Below are positions 1-11,188 of a stretch of 64,000 nucleotides of DNA, in pieces. The stretch lies in contig OW051471.1 in NCBI GenBank assembly GCA_932521025.1, positions 8,060,001 to 8,124,000 on the forward strand, in the 5' to 3' direction. Below the pieces are notes generated by a model. That model saw only the letters and a program-made list of their open reading frames with translations, ran no database searches and had not been told where the DNA came from. A program made the position numbers and the translations under genes. Position 1 is the stretch's first letter, and the number at the start of each line of letters is the position of its first letter. The stretch is from Oscheius onirici. Lineage: Eukaryota; Nematoda; Chromadorea; Rhabditida; Rhabditidae.

Positions 1-83
1 TTACTCGGAAACAAATTTCATTGGTTCAAAATAGAGACATAAATAAACTTCGAAGCACCACAAAACAAACAACAAGAGTACAT

Positions 84-818
84 CTAAATCTCGTCTGATC
101 GTTCCTGACAACTCCGCTGGGCTTCTTCCAGAAAACCTCGTTTCATTTCCCGTATGATGATTCCCATCAGTCTGTTCCAGCCGACTGTAGCCATACAGAC
201 TTTCGTGTTTACCATCAGACCGCCATCGAACATGCTCTGAAAATTCGATCATTTTTGAGGATTTTGTTCAAAGTACTAGATTCGAATCAATTGAAGATAC
301 AGTCGAGAATTGTCGGGCACAGCGCCGACGCTGGTGTGTGATGATTTGGTCGACGGTGACTTTTTTGAAGACTAGCCACAGATCGGCTCCGAAATTCACT
401 CCCCTGAAAAAGATTTAGACTTTGAAAAAAGAGTTTGGATCTGTAGCTGCCCCTAACTCACTTGAAGTAGTGAATCTGTCCAATTTTCCTAGCCATACAG
501 AAGATAGCTTCGTCAGAGCAGAATCCCAGGGATGCCACGACAGTATCCAGAAAGTTTTGAATTCTCTGTGCCTGAAATGCATTTGCTCTAGACTCGAATA
601 TTTTTTACTTGTAACATAAAGTTGTCATTAGCTAGTAGTTCGTGATCCTTCAGCGTCGCTTCGATTCCATAGTACTCCGCAAACTTTGGCTTCTTGTCGA
701 GAAGAGTATACAAAATTCTTTTTCCTATTTCTACATGTCTCGCTCTAAAAAGAGGGTTTTTCTCAAACTGGAAGTCGAACTCACTTGGCCCAAGACTCTT
801 TAATAGCTGTCGTTTCAT
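84..818 (-). CDS. Globin 1 (nematode glb family), 191 aa, 4 exons
   Basis: Heme-binding globin, probably an intracellular O2/redox sensor or carrier like other nematode glb proteins. Exons (5' to 3' on the minus strand) are 818-609, 571-462, 403-301 and 236-84; phases agree throughout. Helix B/C reads FRARHVEIGKRIL and PKFAEYYGI. The proximal F8 His is in KIGQIHYFKGV, and the E7 position looks like Gln (MLQAQRIQNFLD). Helix H ends with WNRLMGIIIREMKRGFLEEA. The start MKRQLLKS sits at the helix A position, but an extra 5' exon is not excluded. It shares intron positions and the H-helix signature with the plus-strand globin at 3.5 kb, so the two are paralogs; they are far from identical. The upstream spacer is shared with a divergent receptor gene. 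Confidence 0.85.
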
Positions 819-1872
819 TCTCCGACAGCACCGAATGATGTCTTCTGTGCGGGAAACAGCGTTTGAAAAAGCGACGGACGACGTACATCTAGTAGAAAAG
901 TATAAACTGGTTGCAGAAAATAGAGAAAGGAAGAGGATGAGCGGAATAGACTAATGTGCATTTCCGTCAAAAAGTTCTCTGAAAAGAGCCAAAATAGGGT
1001 TGTCTGGGCTCATTACGTGATTAAAAGTAGAGTGCGGAGTGACCAGGAGATCCGTATTATTTGTGGAGATAGCCTCCTGGTTATTTTGGGTTAATCGCGG
1101 CAAGAGTGGGAGAAATTCGAATCGGGACTCGGATTACAGAAGCAGTGAATATAGCTAATGTGTATTGCGCAAACGGCCGAAGAAAGCGTCAACGGTTATT
1201 GGTAATAGGAAATACTAGTACAACGGAAATGCCATCTGGTAGATCAAAATAAGAATATTGCAATGTGTCTACTGTTTGTTCCGCGGGCAACAAAGTAAGC
1301 TTGCACTTGTTATGCAGTACAAGTTGTCTGCTGTGAGGAACGTGATGTCACCTCCGTTGATACTCGGTTTATTGTTTGTTTGTCTACAATGGCTGGGAAG
1401 CTTACAAATAAATTTTGAAGGAACTTCAAATTAACCAGAATGCAAGACTGCCTTTTTGTGTTTGCACAAGCTAGGGTTTGAGCAGCTGTCTTGTTTGACA
1501 GGAATAGTTGTAACGTCCACTTTTTTACAAATGGTTTCACATATTAAACCATGTGGCTCAAAGTTCGAGAACTTTGGCCACGTGTGTTTCGGTAATTACA
1601 ACGGAAACCAGCTGCTGACTGATCTCCTTAGAAATTCCGAAACTCTTAGGAAGACCGTTGACCACATAAGTTCCTCTACTTCATTATTATCATCGTTCAC
1701 GCCCTCAATTCAAAACGGTCCGACAAACGATTCAATTAATCTCTAACGAGACTATTCCCTGGTCAGGAAATCATACTCATTTGCACATATCGTCCTCTAT
1801 CGCTTCCGCTCCGCTTCTTCTTCATCAGATGAGTTCGAGAAACATCCTCTGAGCTCTCACTAATCGGACCAA
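819..1872. other. Intergenic spacer between globin 1 and receptor 1
   Basis: This 1.05-kb stretch separates two divergently transcribed genes. I see no conserved coding frame. It presumably holds both promoters, but I could not assign motifs. Confidence 0.5.
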
Positions 1873-3320
1873 ATGTACATCGGAACCTATACGACGATAC
1901 TCCATGTACTATCAGTCATATCACTAGTACTTGCTCTTATTGGCATATACTGTGTACTAAGAATTCGAGTTAAAGCCATGTCACCCACTTATAGACGTCT
2001 ATTGTTTTTGTATCTCGTCTTGTAAGTATTTTACAATAATCTTGAAGTAATTGTTTAGATCTCTTCTTGCCGAACTCTCACACACCATATTCTTCACTCC
2101 AGTTATCTTGGCTCCTCTTCTAGCCGGATACAACGAGGGCATTTTGTCTTTTATATCTCCAGTCTTACAGTATACATTATGGGTGGGGTTTTCTGTTGGT
2201 AAGTTGTGAATGAAGTCTTATTGTTAGACTACTGTTCGAAGCTGAACTAGGATTCAAAACTAAGAACTAGCTGGCTCCGTTCCCCCAAAAAAATGCATCT
2301 ATAGCCTGAGAAGGACACTTGTTACCCAAACATTAGATACATCTTTTGTTCAATCTTTGACTGAGTTTGTCCCGATGATTCTGCATGTTTCCATTTTCCC
2401 TCCTTTTCAAGGAATGGCTGTTGATCGCGTTGATCTATTAACGCAGGTGTTAGATAACCTGGTTTCAATCTTGTCATTGGCTGATAAAACAGACTTTGTA
2501 AGAAATTCTAAAACTTGCTCCAGGCAGTGCGATGGTGATGGAATTACAATTCCACTTCCGCTTCAACACGCTCTTGTCGACCTACAATCCTATCTACTTG
2601 TCGATGAATTCACTTAGAAGACTTCACTTTGCCTTCATATTCTATGTCTTGTTCACCGCCGTCCAGGTCTTTTTCTCCTTTTCCGATTCACCCGTCATTC
2701 GATTCGAACTGAGCAAAAAGTATCCAACTCTTCGTACTGAACTACTTCTGCCCCAAACAATAGCCATTTCACCGGAGTTCTCTCGATACGCTTCCTTTTT
2801 CTACTACTATTCGACGATTTCAATAGCCTTACACGGTGTCATCATCATTTCCATGATCACCTACTGTTATGTGAGATTGGCCAGTGGGACGAGTTCCTTA
2901 TCGTCTGCTACTAAGAAAACGGCAAAATACTACTTGAAATGCTTGATTCTACAATTTTCTGTGCATTCAATAGTTCTCTACGGTCCATTCGTACTCATGT
3001 TCTACATTCAATATATGTTTCAAATTCTGAACAGAGGTCCTTAAATCATTTTGCTATAAAGACAGTTTTAGACATAACAAACGTCGGAATGATTTGCGTG
3101 TCTCTTCACGGATCATGTAGCATTCTGACGATGCTCATGGTGATGACCAACTACCGTGATAGGATATTTCGCGTCTTTACGTGTAAAGGTCCGCCTCCAG
3201 AAAGTAAGTTTCAATTGACTACCGTTTGCTATTAACGTAGCACCCTCAGAATGGACCATCACCCGGAACTCGAAACTCACTTCAAAAGTCGCCTTCATCT
3301 CAGTAAGAACCAACAAATAA
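1873..3320 (+). CDS. Serpentine chemoreceptor, Srh/Str-like 7TM GPCR, 337 aa
   Basis: Nematode seven-transmembrane chemosensory GPCR. Exons 1873-2021, 2059-2198, 2524-3036, 3072-3203 and 3241-3320 keep phase. TM1 starts at about residue 8 (LHVLSVISLVLALIGIYCV), followed by a basic loop. The last helix has the family signature HGSCSILTMLMVMTNYRDR, which matches the HG...T(I/L)...YR ending of Srh/Str receptors. The tail is Ser/Thr-rich. Intron 2 is long (325 nt) and intron 3 uses a weak GTCCTT donor. Assigning the exact subfamily (srh, str, sri) needs alignment. Such genes are usually expressed in single sensory neurons. Confidence 0.8.
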
Positions 3321-3517
3321 AGAATTTAAAAGGACTAGCGTTAAAGAGAAGAGAGAAGAAGGAAGTGTTGAAAAGAAGCGAGGGCGTTTAAGTCTAGAAA
3401 AGCCATGATGTCTCCTTCCTAATTTCTCGGTAGGACAGAGCTTAGAATAAAGACGCCCTTCTAATTAACTCCCACCATCGGGTCAATCCTCTTTTGATTC
3501 GCACGTCTGTCTCGACC

Positions 3518-4421
3518 ATGTTCTACTGGCTCTGTGGTCTAGTTAAAAAGGAGCAGAAGGTGAGAGAAACTCTCTCAGATCTGGAGATCAGAGCTGTCAA
3601 GGACTCCTGGAACAGGTCAGTCTTTATTTCTTTTATTAAGGTCTTGAGTTTAGAGCAAAAAAGCGCGGTCAGCTTGGACATAACATATTCAAGAGTCTTA
3701 TTGAGTTGAAGCCGTCGATCAAAACTTATTTCAACATTACAGTGGATGATGGTGACACCGACAGCTTAGTCAAATGCAAAGAGTTTCAAGCTCATGTTAG
3801 TGTTAGGTTTAACTAGAGATAATTACATTTTAGGCTGCCAGAATGGAGAGCTTTCTAGATTTGTCTGTGGGAGCTCTGGGATGCGGATCAATCTCTTCGG
3901 TTGGAAACATGGCTCATCGCGTTGGATCTGTTCATTTCTACAGGTAAGAGGCGTTTATAAAGGGAAGTAACAGCTCCAAAAAAAGAGTGAAATATGCCAT
4001 TCTCGGAGTGTCTGGAAGACCCAGATCAGCAGGCAAATGATGCCGAAATAAGTCTTCCCAAGCAAATGCTGCCCACCGATAATCGGTCAAAGACCAAAGA
4101 ATCTCTCGATTTCAGAGGCGTCAACTTTGGAGCCGGCAACTGGCTCGCCTTCAAAAAGGCCATCATCGAATGTATCCTTCATTCCACTCCGCGAGTAAAT
4201 CTGGGAACTATGAGACGCGAAGAGGTCTGTCCCTCCCAAAAACCTGTGGAAACTCCTTTCAGAGTTTTCTGATGCTACAGATCAACGGCATCTTTCTGAC
4301 GCCATCTGTAGCTGCCGTCGCTTGGGAAAAGTTCATGGGCTACATGATAAGAGAAATGAAGAAGGGCTTCCTGGATGAGGCGTGCAGAAATTGCAGAGAG
4401 GATAGTCGAGAATTGTTTTGA
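3518..4421 (+). CDS. Globin 2 (nematode glb family), 205 aa, 5 exons
   Basis: Second globin, on the plus strand. Exons 3518-3615, 3654-3795, 3834-3943, 4116-4224 and 4263-4421 keep phase. It starts MFYWLCGLVKKEQ. Helix A reads KDSWNRAKKRGQLG, E7 His is in EFQAHAARMESFLD, and F8 His is in RVGSVHFYRGVNFG. It ends AVAWEKFMGYMIREMKKGF, matching globin 1. The exon 3/4 junction lies at the same codon as in globin 1. The donor of exon 4 could also be after 4194, in the same phase; I chose 4224 because the exon length then matches globin 1. The last exon lies within about 250 bp of the convergent receptor fragment. Confidence 0.85.
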
Positions 4422-4674
4422 AAAGTATATTTGATCACAATGAGCTATTTTGCCAGAAGTTGAAGTGCTGCAAAGCCGATACTGAATGAATATTTTGATT
4501 TTTGGCTTTTGTCTCTGTACCTTTCTATTGTGTGTGTCGTCAATGGAATACCCATTCGACAGAAAAACTTCCAAAGGCGGTGGTCTAGAAGATCTTCCAC
4601 CTAAATTTCCGAAGATAAACTATTGGAGCAGTCAAGATTGGGCAAACATATCGTTTCTTATTGTTAGTACTCAC

Positions 4675-5674
4675 TTGGGGGAGCCAGCAAAGAGTTGAAG
4701 CCAGCCAAAAAATGTTCTGCACAGCCAATTGAATGCAAAGTCTGTAGTTGATCTTCTGTTTGAACTTCTTCAAGTTGTTCATCGAGTGCTTTTTCTGAAG
4801 TTCAGCATTTTTCAAAAATAGACGAGTAAACCAACTCTTGCAATCAAAATCACATACAAGGTGAAAAAGTTGACGGAAATTGAAAAGAGTTGCAGCGGGA
4901 TCATGAAACATTTGGCTATCCACACATCAAAATCTTCACATTCTTTGGTAACATATTCCAGATGAAGACTCTCTGTGTGGAAGTAGACAAAACAGCCTTG
5001 ATAAAGACGAAAAAGCCAAAAGATGACAGCTGAGCAAGTGCATCCAGCCATTAGGTACTGGAAACTTTCAATGAGTCCAATATCTGGGTACTCACTTTAA
5101 CATTGGTCGAACTGAAGACATATCTGTAGGCGTGAGGAAAGCTCACTGCCATTTGTCTTTTGACCGACAAAATGGCCTCGATTGGTGTCAGAGCATACCA
5201 AGAAATGAGGCAGATTTTTGAGAAGGCCGTGGAAATGTTGTGATGGAAGAGAAAACATCTGAAACTGATGCATGATCATCAAAAGTCTCTGTTCATGAGA
5301 AAACAACAAGAATAATAAGCATAGAAATCCAAACGTTCCTGGCTATAACCGGCCCGAACAAAAAGACTCACATTAAAGTAATAGTCCCACAGTATGGACC
5401 ATAAATGATGGCATTGCACAGATGAAAGACACTCCTCGTTGTGCAGATTCCAGTAAACGAAGTCCGATTTTTCGGTCGAAAAAGGAATAAGAGAATTGTG
5501 TAGAGGGAACAACAAAATGTGATAAGAGCTAACTGAAATTGATTCCTTTCAAAAATTCAAGAATCAAAAACCTACCACGAAAAGAACGAAGACGGCGATC
5601 CAAGGAGCAATTCTGTCCATGAATAGCGGAGTGAAGGGTTCTCTGAGAAGGATTCTTTTTGCGAGAGACAACAT
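4675..5674 (-). pseudogene. Srx-like 7TM receptor lacking a convincing TM7, about 249 aa read
   Basis: Chemoreceptor-type GPCR. Exons 5674-5576, 5532-5372, 5258-5096, 5057-4854 and 4794-4675 keep phase. TM1 (APWIAVFVLFV plus the next exon), TM2 (VFHLCNAIIYGPYCG), TM3 (ISTAFSKICLISWYAL followed by VKRQMAV in the DRY position), TM4, TM5 and TM6 (NYRLCIQLAVQNIFWLAST) are all recognisable. After the donor at 4674 I find no exon giving a clean TM7. The best continuation (about 4596-4560) resembles only part of the expected Trp/His helix and then runs antisense to globin 2. Either the 3' end is diverged or the gene is truncated. The N terminus before TM1 may also be incomplete. Confidence 0.6.
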
Positions 5675-6760
5675 TGATCATTTCGAGAAAGTTCTATTGA
5701 GTAAGACAACATGTAAAATGAGCGTGAGTCAAGAGTTGAATGTACTCGATGTTTGGTTTTTAGTGGTTTGAGAGTCCCTCTAAAGGACGTTGGATCCGTG
5801 TTATTCCCAATAGGAATTTCTCTGTAGTCTATTGTATAAACGCTTTTTGTTGCTAGTGCAAGAAGTCAGATTTTATGTGTAACTACCTTAAGATACAAGT
5901 AAGACTCAAGATATGTATTGTCAGGACCATCATGAAGTGGAAGGAGAACAGAACGAACTTCAGTAAAAAGTGCTAGCCGTATATAATTATGCCATAACGG
6001 TTTGTACATAAACAAGATCAAATGGGAGGATCAAGACAAGGAACAGAGAGACAGAGATCCATCTCATACTTTTCCGCTACGTCTGATCAGAATAATCGGG
6101 TTCAAATAAACAAACTTTGAACTGTTCAGAAATTTTCTGACGAACAGTCCCGGAAGAATCACTGGGAAGTTGATGAATCTCTGTCTGGCTTTGCATTGTT
6201 GCGAATGTGACCGCCACAATCACATTCGTAAGCAACATTTGGAGTTTTTATCAGATTTGTGAAATTGAGTGTAAAAAGTAATTAGTTGGTATAAAGAAGG
6301 TGAGATTTTGGACTGGAAAAGTGTACTCTTTGTGAACGTTTTATTTCGATCTGATTGAGTAAGAGAAGAAAAAGATGATATTAATTAGGCCAAGGCGGTG
6401 TTATGCCATTTTTGCAGTTCAATTTCACTAAAAGGGAGTGATTCAAGCCTGAGGTGGGAGGCTGTGATCGTTGAAAGCGTGAACGAGGAAGGAAGAAGAG
6501 GTCTATTCATACGCAATGCTCAAAAAGAAACTGATTGATTCGGCGCTATTCTTAAAAAAATAGCAGAAAAAAGCAACAAAACGGCTACGATCGAATGTCA
6601 ATTTCGAGACAGTCATTAAGGCAATTAGTGCAGGCGGCTAGGATGACGAGAAGGACACGCACGTATATATTAATTTTAGGTTAGGACGACTCGAAAAAGC
6701 AATAAGCTCAGCTTCCGTTTTTCGTCAATTCTGTCTGCAAAAGAAAACAAAATGTTCTGC
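5675..6760. other. Intergenic, no feature recognised
   Basis: AT-rich sequence between the receptor start and the tRNA. No coding frame with family resemblance was found on either strand. Confidence 0.5.
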
Positions 6761-6832
6761 TGCCTCATGCTGGAATCGAACCAGCGACCTTCTGTTTACT
6801 AGACAGACGCTCTGCCACTGAGCCAATGATGC
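6761..6832 (-). tRNA. tRNA-Thr, anticodon AGT
   Basis: The minus strand folds as a 72-nt tRNA without an intron. The A-box is TGGCTCAGTGGC and the B-box GGTTCGATTCC. The anticodon stem TCTGT/ACAGA closes the loop CTAGTAA, giving anticodon AGT (Thr, ACU). The acceptor stem GCATCAT/ATGAGGC has one A-G mismatch at the third pair, where family members usually have CC/GG. The gene is probably functional, but this mismatch leaves mild doubt. Confidence 0.9.
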
Positions 6833-7445
6833 GGTGTTTCGGAAAAAAACACTGCGAATGGGCTGGCCTTTGCAAGCACTAAAGCAGAATAATAACTCAC
6901 AACTTGTCAGTGTCAAATTTTTGTTACTCGATCGCACAGACCTATTCGAAGAACTGAAGTTTTTTTTACTGCTATAGCAAGAGAAATCGGTATAGTTCTA
7001 AAACGATAAACAAAAGAAGGAAAACTTTGTGGGAAAGACAATAAGTACAGCTTCCACTTGGATGTGAAAACTACCTTGGAATCAAATCTGTGCGCTGAGA
7101 ATAGCAGTAAGAATATCACCGCCAAAAAGATTCCTAGAAAGCGCGAGGTTTTTTAGATGATAGGACTGCCACTTTCTCAGAGAACAAGCGTTGACAACTT
7201 GAGAAATTCAAAACAATCTCATCGCAGGCGAGTGAACTCATTAGGCAGCTCTCAGCCCAAACAAGTTAATGTTTTTGCCCACAAGTTGAGTCGAGAACTG
7301 TTCTAAATCTGAATCTGATTTCTCTCCTCGTAAACAGGAGCCACACTTTGAAGTGAATCTGATGAGAGGTTGTTCGAGAGATTTATTAGCTGTGTATAGA
7401 TACTATGAATAATGTCGAGAGAAGAGACAAAGGAGACCGAGGTGA
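6833..7445. other. Intergenic between the tRNA and the GT11 3' end
   Basis: No gene recognised. Minus-strand reading frames here follow the GT11 stop codon and probably include its 3' UTR. Confidence 0.45.
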
Positions 7446-9402
7446 TCAGAGAACCCGACCAATTTGTATGGACGTAACGAGGTCGAGAGATATCCAATGC
7501 GATGGGAAGAACTGCTTTCTGTCCATCTGCAGGTCGATTCCATCCGGCCTCGAAAAGTTGTTGTTGTAGTAGACTTTCTGTCCTCGTGACAGGTAGCCCA
7601 TCCACCAGCCGTAGGTCGAAGCAGAGGCTGAAATTTGACTTTTTAGACCACTTACGCCCTTTTATTTAAGTTTCTTTTGATGTCTGAGAACTGATAGAGC
7701 TGTTTCACTAGAAAACAAGCTTGATTCAAACTGAAAGTCTGTTCAAAGATTCTAGCTGAGAACGACACGTCGTGTTCTTTTCAAGAACAATGTTGCCAGG
7801 GCTGTTCTGCATCAGACATTAGGCATTTCTTTAAAAATTTAGCAGATTTTTCAGTTATGCAAAAACACTCATTTATTTCTGCACTAAAAATATGATCTGA
7901 ACATTCTATTGAGGCGGGTAGTCAGCAGGTATTCTGTCACCCACACATCTTGTTTTGGCCCGAATGTTTGTTAACAAACACGCTTATTTTTATCCTCAAT
8001 AGCGGGAAATTGCAATTTCTTACCCGTGATTAATACGGTATCGCAGTAGAGTCTACTGAATTCAAATTCCACATTTGGAGGGAAGGCCCTGTTTTCGGCA
8101 GCGATAGAGGTGTCAGTCCAACCGTGATAGACTCCTTTCAGAAATGTGAGGTCATTTCCAAAGACGTAAATGTGTGAAAAGTTACCCTCTTAATCGGATG
8201 TTGAAGTGGAAGAAGGAAAAGTTTACCTTTCTCAAAAACAAACTTGGTGGCCTCCCTCGTAAAGACTTCATTGGAGGGATAAACGAGTGGCGACTCCAGG
8301 AAATCGCCTCTTCTCGTATGGACACACAAACTGAAAGTTTCTTTTCCTTCGAATAGTCTCACTTACTTTTTTTTTCTCTCTCTTGTTTCGTCCCTCTTAA
8401 ACAATTTGTTCTTTGCTATCCCGATCACATCTGGAGAGCCTTGTGTCAGAGACAGTACTCTAGATTGGGGCAACATAGTCATGTAAGCGATTCCCTAATG
8501 TGAATTCATTAAAGCTCTCGATGCTTAATACCTGTGTGTAGAAAGTGTGTATATTGACAGTTCCATTATATTTGTTGATTTCATTAATTCTGGTCAGATC
8601 CACTCGACAACAATCCGTCGTAAAATCGAGATGCTTCACCACCGGTGCACAAATACTCTGAAACTTCGGTTGTTAAAAAATAAATGACAACTACCGTATC
8701 TTTACTCGTAGAAATAACAGAACCCATATTTGGAAAGTGAGGCACAAACTTTTCGATATGTTTGACTGACCTTTGATTCGAAAGAACGGGAGCTCTGAAG
8801 TATTTTTAGGGAAATGGACATTGAGTTACCTTTTAGTTTTGTTGGCGATCGCTAAAAAGGAAATTACTTCGAAGAGGACATTTCCCAATCCCGAGTCATA
8901 GTTGGTTCCTGTAACTTTTCTTTCAGTTGAAACGCCTTGGATCATTGTCTTCTTTGCAATAATTAAGGACTACTTTTGGCAACGCCATTATTCTGTGATC
9001 TACCAAAATTAGGTAGATTACAAAGTAATAGCCTTCAAAAAAAGGACAGTCATCAGCCGATTTCTATCACGAAAAAAAAACTACCGTGCAGCTCTCCGTT
9101 CAGACAAAGTTGTGAGCCACTTCCATACACTGGATAAACACTGTTAGGAATAGAGTCTCTGAAAACACAAATTGCCCGAGTTTAGATAAAAAAGGCTCTC
9201 TTTCGTTTTAAGAGTCCAATGCCGGTCATGAGCGTCACAAAATACATTACCCCATTGGACGCTTAATACGAAAAAGAGCCTTATAAAAGTACCCGAAACT
9301 GGTGAAAATGTAGCAGAAGGAAATAACTAGTAAGCATCCAAATAGAATAATTTGTTTTCTTGAGATGTGGCTAATATATTTTATAAATACCCGTGGCTGC
9401 AT
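7446..9402 (-). CDS. GT11 family glycosyltransferase (alpha-1,2-fucosyltransferase-like), one unresolved junction
   Basis: Golgi type II membrane glycosyltransferase. It starts MQPRVFIKYISHISRK, followed by a signal anchor at about residues 17-36 (IILFGCLLVISFCYIFTSF). Exons are 9402-9251, 9158-9085, 8908-8830, 8794-8695, 8657-about 8463, 8459-8367, 8330-8227, 8188-8024 and 7627-7446. The entry motif SGLGNVLFEVISF, the Cys pair in TDCCRVDL, the GT11 motif LCVHTRRGDF and the terminal STYGWWMGYLSRGQKVYY are all present. All junctions keep phase except between the fifth and sixth exons: the frame runs to a TAG at 8460-8462, while the next good frame begins one base later. This is a 1-nt indel (pseudogene or sequence error) or an unrecognised splice. 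Confidence 0.75.
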
Positions 9403-11188
9403 TGGAGAACATTAAATCGGATAAAAGTGAAGTCGGTATATGCTTGGTTACCAGTTGCCAAGGAAAGGAATTAGTCTCACTCTCTGAAATTATGCCTTTT
9501 ACGGAAAGTGGAAAGGAGTTTAGAAAGAAGCGTGTCGTTTGAGAAAAAGATGAGGCCAAAAGACAAATGTAACCATGAGCAACAGTGAAGACGCTCGTCT
9601 CTCCACACTTTATCGGCCATGCAAACAGCGATAACACACTTAACTGCGGGTACATTTAGCTGAGACTTATCAAAATCTCGTCTAGTCATCGGCTGGAACA
9701 AATGACAACAAATATCAACTATTGGCTTGTAACTTTTATTCAAAGGAATGGCCACGGAATCTTTAGAAGCTGCGAACGGTGACACATGGAACTGCTTTGT
9801 TCGATGTGCTCTAACAATCAAAAGGTCTATTTTTTTCGCCTGTAGTACTAAAAGTCAAAAAAGTTCCGAACTTGTGATTAACATAATTGAAAAGATGAAA
9901 GCGGCTTACATTATGTGGTTAACGTTATCTCGATAAAAACAACATTTCATCTCTTCCTGACCTCCAGTTGTAAAACACGAAATAGCGAATAGACATAGAC
10001 ACTGTGGGTTGTGGTTGCTCTATACATTCTCCGAATTTTTTATTAAAACTTTGTCACTAATGTTGTCGACTTGTTGCTTCAAAAAAAGTTCACGTCGAAC
10101 TCACCATATTGAAACTTTTTGGTCGAATTGTAAGCCAGCTCTCAGCAAACACTGTTGAGCTATTCAGAACTTCAGGTTCGAATGAAACCTTATCAGTGAA
10201 AGGACATTCTTGACATCAAACCGTCCTGAAGCAGTCTTATCTTCATGGGAAAATACGAGATTCCTTCTGTTACTCTTTTGAGTGACCAATTATGACCCGA
10301 TGACCGTCAGAGCCTGGACGGTATTTGGCATTGTTTGCCGGCAGGAGGCCACCGCCAGCCTACTACCCGCAATGAAAGGTGTGGCCTCTGTCCCCAGCGA
10401 ACGGTATCGATCCATGTGCCTCTTGATCATCCATGAGACATAAAGCTTTTCGGTAGCTATTACTCATTGTCCAATTGTATATCTTCCCATTTTAAAACTT
10501 TTACAAAAATAAATTGTCCGAAGAGCATCAGTTTGATTCAAAATAGCTCCGAAACAAATTAATTTTCCAGCGTTCAGTTGGCTTTACGAGGCAGAAAGCG
10601 CTAATTGGAGCAGTAGCACGCCTATGTTGTCATGGATAGGCGCGCGGCTGGCAACAAAAACGACGGGAGTGGGACGACTGCACTTTTTGCATCTGACTAC
10701 CTCTATTTTTAGCACTTCGCTCCAAATTTTAGGAAAATCAGTGATTTTTTTAACACATCTTACCTCATTGTTACCTTTATGCCTCAATTTTCTTCGTTTG
10801 ACTGAAACTTCTGGCCAAACTTTCCGTAATGAAGATCTCCTATTTTGATATTGCGTTGTCAGTTCGACCAATAGAAAACGCACAAGTGTTTTTTTGGATG
10901 CTAAATTGTTTAAAATTGATACTCAGCAGTACAACTTTTGTGACTCATCTTCTTCCTACCGGTTTTTGCCCACGAGTCTCCCTTTTCATATTTTAGCTCT
11001 CGAAAATGCGTCATTCTTCAGCAGAAGCGCCCGATCATCCCTCCTTTTTTGGCCCGGCCTCTCTACCCAATGTAGAAAGTGTTGCCACCCTCCCTCCGGG
11101 TCCCCAGCACTATTGACACGAGACCCATTTCCGTTTTAGTTTTTTAACCTTCTGCTTTTTTACGAGTATCAGGAAGTTTTAGGGTAAA
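9403..11188. other. Intergenic, 1.8 kb
   Basis: Open frames near 10.6-11.1 kb on both strands have no family resemblance. A GC-richer patch near 10300-10440 stands out from its AT-rich surroundings but I cannot classify it. An acceptor-like GTTTTAG lies 6 nt before the exchanger start. Confidence 0.4.

Noticed and set aside
10300-10440. GC-richer patch as a possible gene exon or repeat
   Set aside because: No frame stays open with protein-like composition and no second copy was seen in the window.
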